From positions 1 to 64,000 of the forward strand of contig DASWLV010000109.1 of the NCBI GenBank assembly GCA_036400075.1: a stretch of 64,000 bases of DNA, written 5' to 3'. A model generated the notes under the pieces. It searched no databases. It was not told the origin of the DNA and saw only the letters and a list, made by a program, of their open reading frames with translations. The DNA comes from JALZCH01 sp036400075. GTDB lineage: Bacteria; Acidobacteriota; Blastocatellia; Pyrinomonadales; Pyrinomonadaceae. Made by a program: the position numbers and the translations under genes. The first letter of the stretch is position 1. Each line of letters starts with the position of its first letter. Shown piece by piece: positions 62,040-64,000 of the stretch.

Positions 62040-64000
62040 TTGCCCAAGACCTCGATTTGCAAATCCTCCGTAGTTTGATTGTGGGCAAAATCCTCCGCCG
62101 TAACAGCCAGGTTGTATTTTCCAGAGACAAGATGTTCCGGTATCTGCAATCTCCCGATATTGGCTTTTTCCTGATTCGACCAAAAAAGCTGCGCGGGTTT
62201 TGCGCCGTAGAGTTTTGCCGTCAGACGATTTGTATCGGCATCGGCGGAAACTTTCAGCAAAATTGTTTCGCCCGCGTGAAAAGTGTGTTTTTCGAGATTG
62301 ATTTTTACCTTCGGCGCGCGGCTGTCAACTACAAAAGTCTTTTCTTCACTGTAGCCGTTGCCGTTTTTGTCGGTTAATAAAAGTCGGCATTTATACGTCC
62401 CATCAGCCATCCAAACGGGCGCGAGAAACCGGGTTTCCCACACGCCTTCATTTGTTAAAAACTTCAAAGGCAGCGTTTCGCCGAATGGCAGCACGGCGAA
62501 AACTTCCTTGATTGATTCATCGGTTTTAACGCGAATTACCGGATCGCCGGGCTGAATCAAGCGCGGACGAAGCAAAGCGCGGGGCGCGGCGAGAAACGAT
62601 GTGTAAGGTGTGACAAATTTATATTTTTCCGAAAGACGAATAATCTCGGCAATATAATCCTCGCGCTCGCCATCGCGATTCATCGCCAGCAACAATGCGT
62701 TAACGCGAGCCTGTGCCCACAGTCGCGGCAGAAAATGATGTGTTTCATCAAGTTCAGGCAAAGCGGCTTCGCGCGAAAGATTTATTGTTTCCGTCCCGTA
62801 TTGCGCCACAAGATTAAATTTTTGCAATTGCGCTCGCTTGTAACGACCGACAAAGGAAATGCCTGAACCGAAAAAGGAGTTTCCGCCGCTCGCATAAATG
62901 TCGTAAAGATTTCCGTCGTCGGAGCTGCCGAGCTTTAAATTTTCAATCGTCGGAGTTCCGATTTTTTCAAGGAAAAATTTTAATTTTAACGAAATGTCTT
63001 CGGTTTCCCGCGCCGATTCAAAATAGCCGTGAGTTTTATCGGTTAGCTCTTTCAGGAGATTTTGATTGGCGTCCGCTCCCAAAGCAAAGGCGAAAAATTT
63101 GGCGTTTGAATTGTCTAAAACGGCGGAGATTTCTTTTGTTCGAGTCGTTTCAAGCGTCGGATTTGCATCGGAGATTAAAATGATGTTTCTTTCACCGTTT
63201 GAAAGAAGATTGCTCTGGTCAACCGCTTTTTGAAGAGCTTTCTTCAAATTCGTCCCGCCTTCGAGCAGCGAGCTTTTGAGAAACCGCAAGGCGTTTTCAA
63301 TTGTTTCCGGCGCAGCCGAAACAGGCTGCGGCGAAAATGTCGCGGTTTCATCGTTGAATAAAATCAAGTTGAATTCATCTTCCGGGGCGAGATTATGCAG
63401 AAAGAAATCAAGGGCTTCGACGGCGCGCGTCAGCTTTTCGCCATACATTGAAAGCGAAGTATCAAACAGCAAAACGACTCTTTTCGGCTGCCGCGTTTCG
63501 CTTTTGTTTTGGGCAAAAACCGCCTGCGCCTGAAAAAAACCGTCGGCGTTTCGATTGGCAAGTTTCGGATCGCGCAAATCATACGCGGAGATTTGTTCCG
63601 GCGCTCGGTAAGCGACTACGGATAAACTGTTTTCGGCAGCATTTATTCGATAATCAAACGAAAAATCATTTTTCAACTCGATATTTCGCGCGTGAAATTC
63701 ACCGACAAGCTCATTCGCTTCATTTCTTTGAAAATGCAGCGGATAAGCCGGATTTTCAGGCAATAGCGGCGTGATGGGATGATCGCTTAAAACACGAATT
63801 TTTAAATTCAGCTCCCCGACCGTCTGCGATTCGCCGTAAGAAGGTTTGAGCGGAAACGTAAAATGCGAGACGAGATTTTCAATCGCCAAATCTTCGGTGT
63901 ATTCCATTTCCAGACGCTTAGTTCCGTAAGCATTTATCGGAAAAATTCTGGCTGAGAACCCATTGCTGCTTTCCGTTTCGTCCGTTTGCTGCAAAATACC
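62036..64000 (-). CDS. VIT and VWA domain protein (partial, N-terminus outside window)
   Basis: The visible 654 residues start inside a VIT (vault protein inter-alpha-trypsin) domain (SARIFPINAYGTKRLEMEYT), with the frame running off the window edge. A VWA domain follows (~170-350) with an intact metal-ion-dependent adhesion site: DTSLSMYG, Thr in EGGTNLKKAL and Asp in ISDANPT. The C-terminal part contains Ig-like beta sequence (SRAPKVKINLEKHTFHAGET; AVTAEDFAHNQTT). VIT/VWA proteins are usually secreted adhesion or assembly factors. First visible gene of an operon with the giant TPR and DUF3352-like genes. Confidence 0.88.
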   Translation of the reverse strand, partial: GILQQTDETESSNGFSARIFPINAYGTKRLEMEYTEDLAIENLVSHFTFPLKPSYGESQTVGELNLKIRVLSDHPITPLLPENPAYPLHFQRNEANELVGEFHARNIELKNDFSFDYRINAAENSLSVVAYRAPEQISAYDLRDPKLANRNADGFFQAQAVFAQNKSETRQPKRVVLLFDTSLSMYGEKLTRAVEALDFFLHNLAPEDEFNLILFNDETATFSPQPVSAAPETIENALRFLKSSLLEGGTNLKKALQKAVDQSNLLSNGERNIILISDANPTLETTRTKEISAVLDNSNAKFFAFALGADANQNLLKELTDKTHGYFESARETEDISLKLKFFLEKIGTPTIENLKLGSSDDGNLYDIYASGGNSFFGSGISFVGRYKRAQLQKFNLVAQYGTETINLSREAALPELDETHHFLPRLWAQARVNALLLAMNRDGEREDYIAEIIRLSEKYKFVTPYTSFLAAPRALLRPRLIQPGDPVIRVKTDESIKEVFAVLPFGETLPLKFLTNEGVWETRFLAPVWMADGTYKCRLLLTDKNGNGYSEEKTFVVDSRAPKVKINLEKHTFHAGETILLKVSADADTNRLTAKLYGAKPAQLFWSNQEKANIGRLQIPEHLVSGKYNLAVTAEDFAHNQTTEDLQIEVLGK

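Noticed and set aside
62040..62183. Upstream in-frame start for the giant TPR protein
   Set aside because: It would add 48 residues lying inside the VIT/VWA gene; the ATGA overlap and the following hydrophobic segment support the start at 62039.
1..64000. CRISPR array, rRNA, tRNA or intact insertion sequence
   Set aside because: No regularly spaced direct repeats, no rRNA stretches and no TTCGAAT-type tRNA arm in a cloverleaf context were found; the only recombinase is the decayed integrase.

Overview
The window looks like a chromosome segment from an Acidobacteriota member, most likely class Blastocatellia (Pyrinomonadaceae-like). This is inferred from gene style, not from a marker gene: several secreted delta-60 / FG-GAP repeat proteins, many TPR proteins, two lytic transglycosylases, an M48 protease with N-terminal TPRs, fused CusF-SCO copper proteins, and many signal-peptide and lipobox proteins. 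No rRNA, tRNA or CRISPR array was seen.

Layout. 1-10 kb: the end of a TPR gene, purH with a long acidic insert, a secreted metallopeptidase, an SH3 lipoprotein plus Smr pair, an FHA-MurJ fusion and a PBP4-type DacB. 10-20 kb: an Ogg2-like DNA glycosylase, a TPR protein with two aspartyl-protease domains, a PIN toxin-like pair, a lytic transglycosylase overlapping an amidohydrolase, a copper pair (CusF-like, SCO), a large Slt and folD. 20-30 kb: coaE, an orphan peptide-binding lipoprotein, then a complete oligopeptide ABC operon (binding protein, B, C, D, F) interrupted by a coiled-coil gene and a Uma2-type gene. 30-44 kb: a more accessory stretch with a delta-60/FG-GAP protein, two methyltransferases, a three-domain acyl-activating/ACP/acyltransferase protein, a reprolysin-like protease with a dockerin-like tail, a triple-repeat secreted protein, a decayed integron-type integrase, mdh and a short M1 peptidase. 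44-51 kb: a tandem family of FG-GAP proteins, two full length and two broken. 51-64 kb: a TPR-M48 protease, then an operon of VIT/VWA protein, giant 2416-residue TPR protein and a DUF3352-like protein joined by ATGA overlaps.

Two themes stand out. One is cell-envelope work: peptidoglycan (MurJ, DacB, two transglycosylases), periplasmic proteases, copper delivery, peptide uptake and the coupled VIT/VWA-TPR-DUF3352 operon, the best candidate here for an uncharacterised multi-protein system. The other is small repeats entering genes: heptanucleotide repeats of the same unit inside two coding regions, a 28-bp-arm palindrome that supplies the end of a copper protein, and a 9-bp repeat array covering the translation-start region of coaE.
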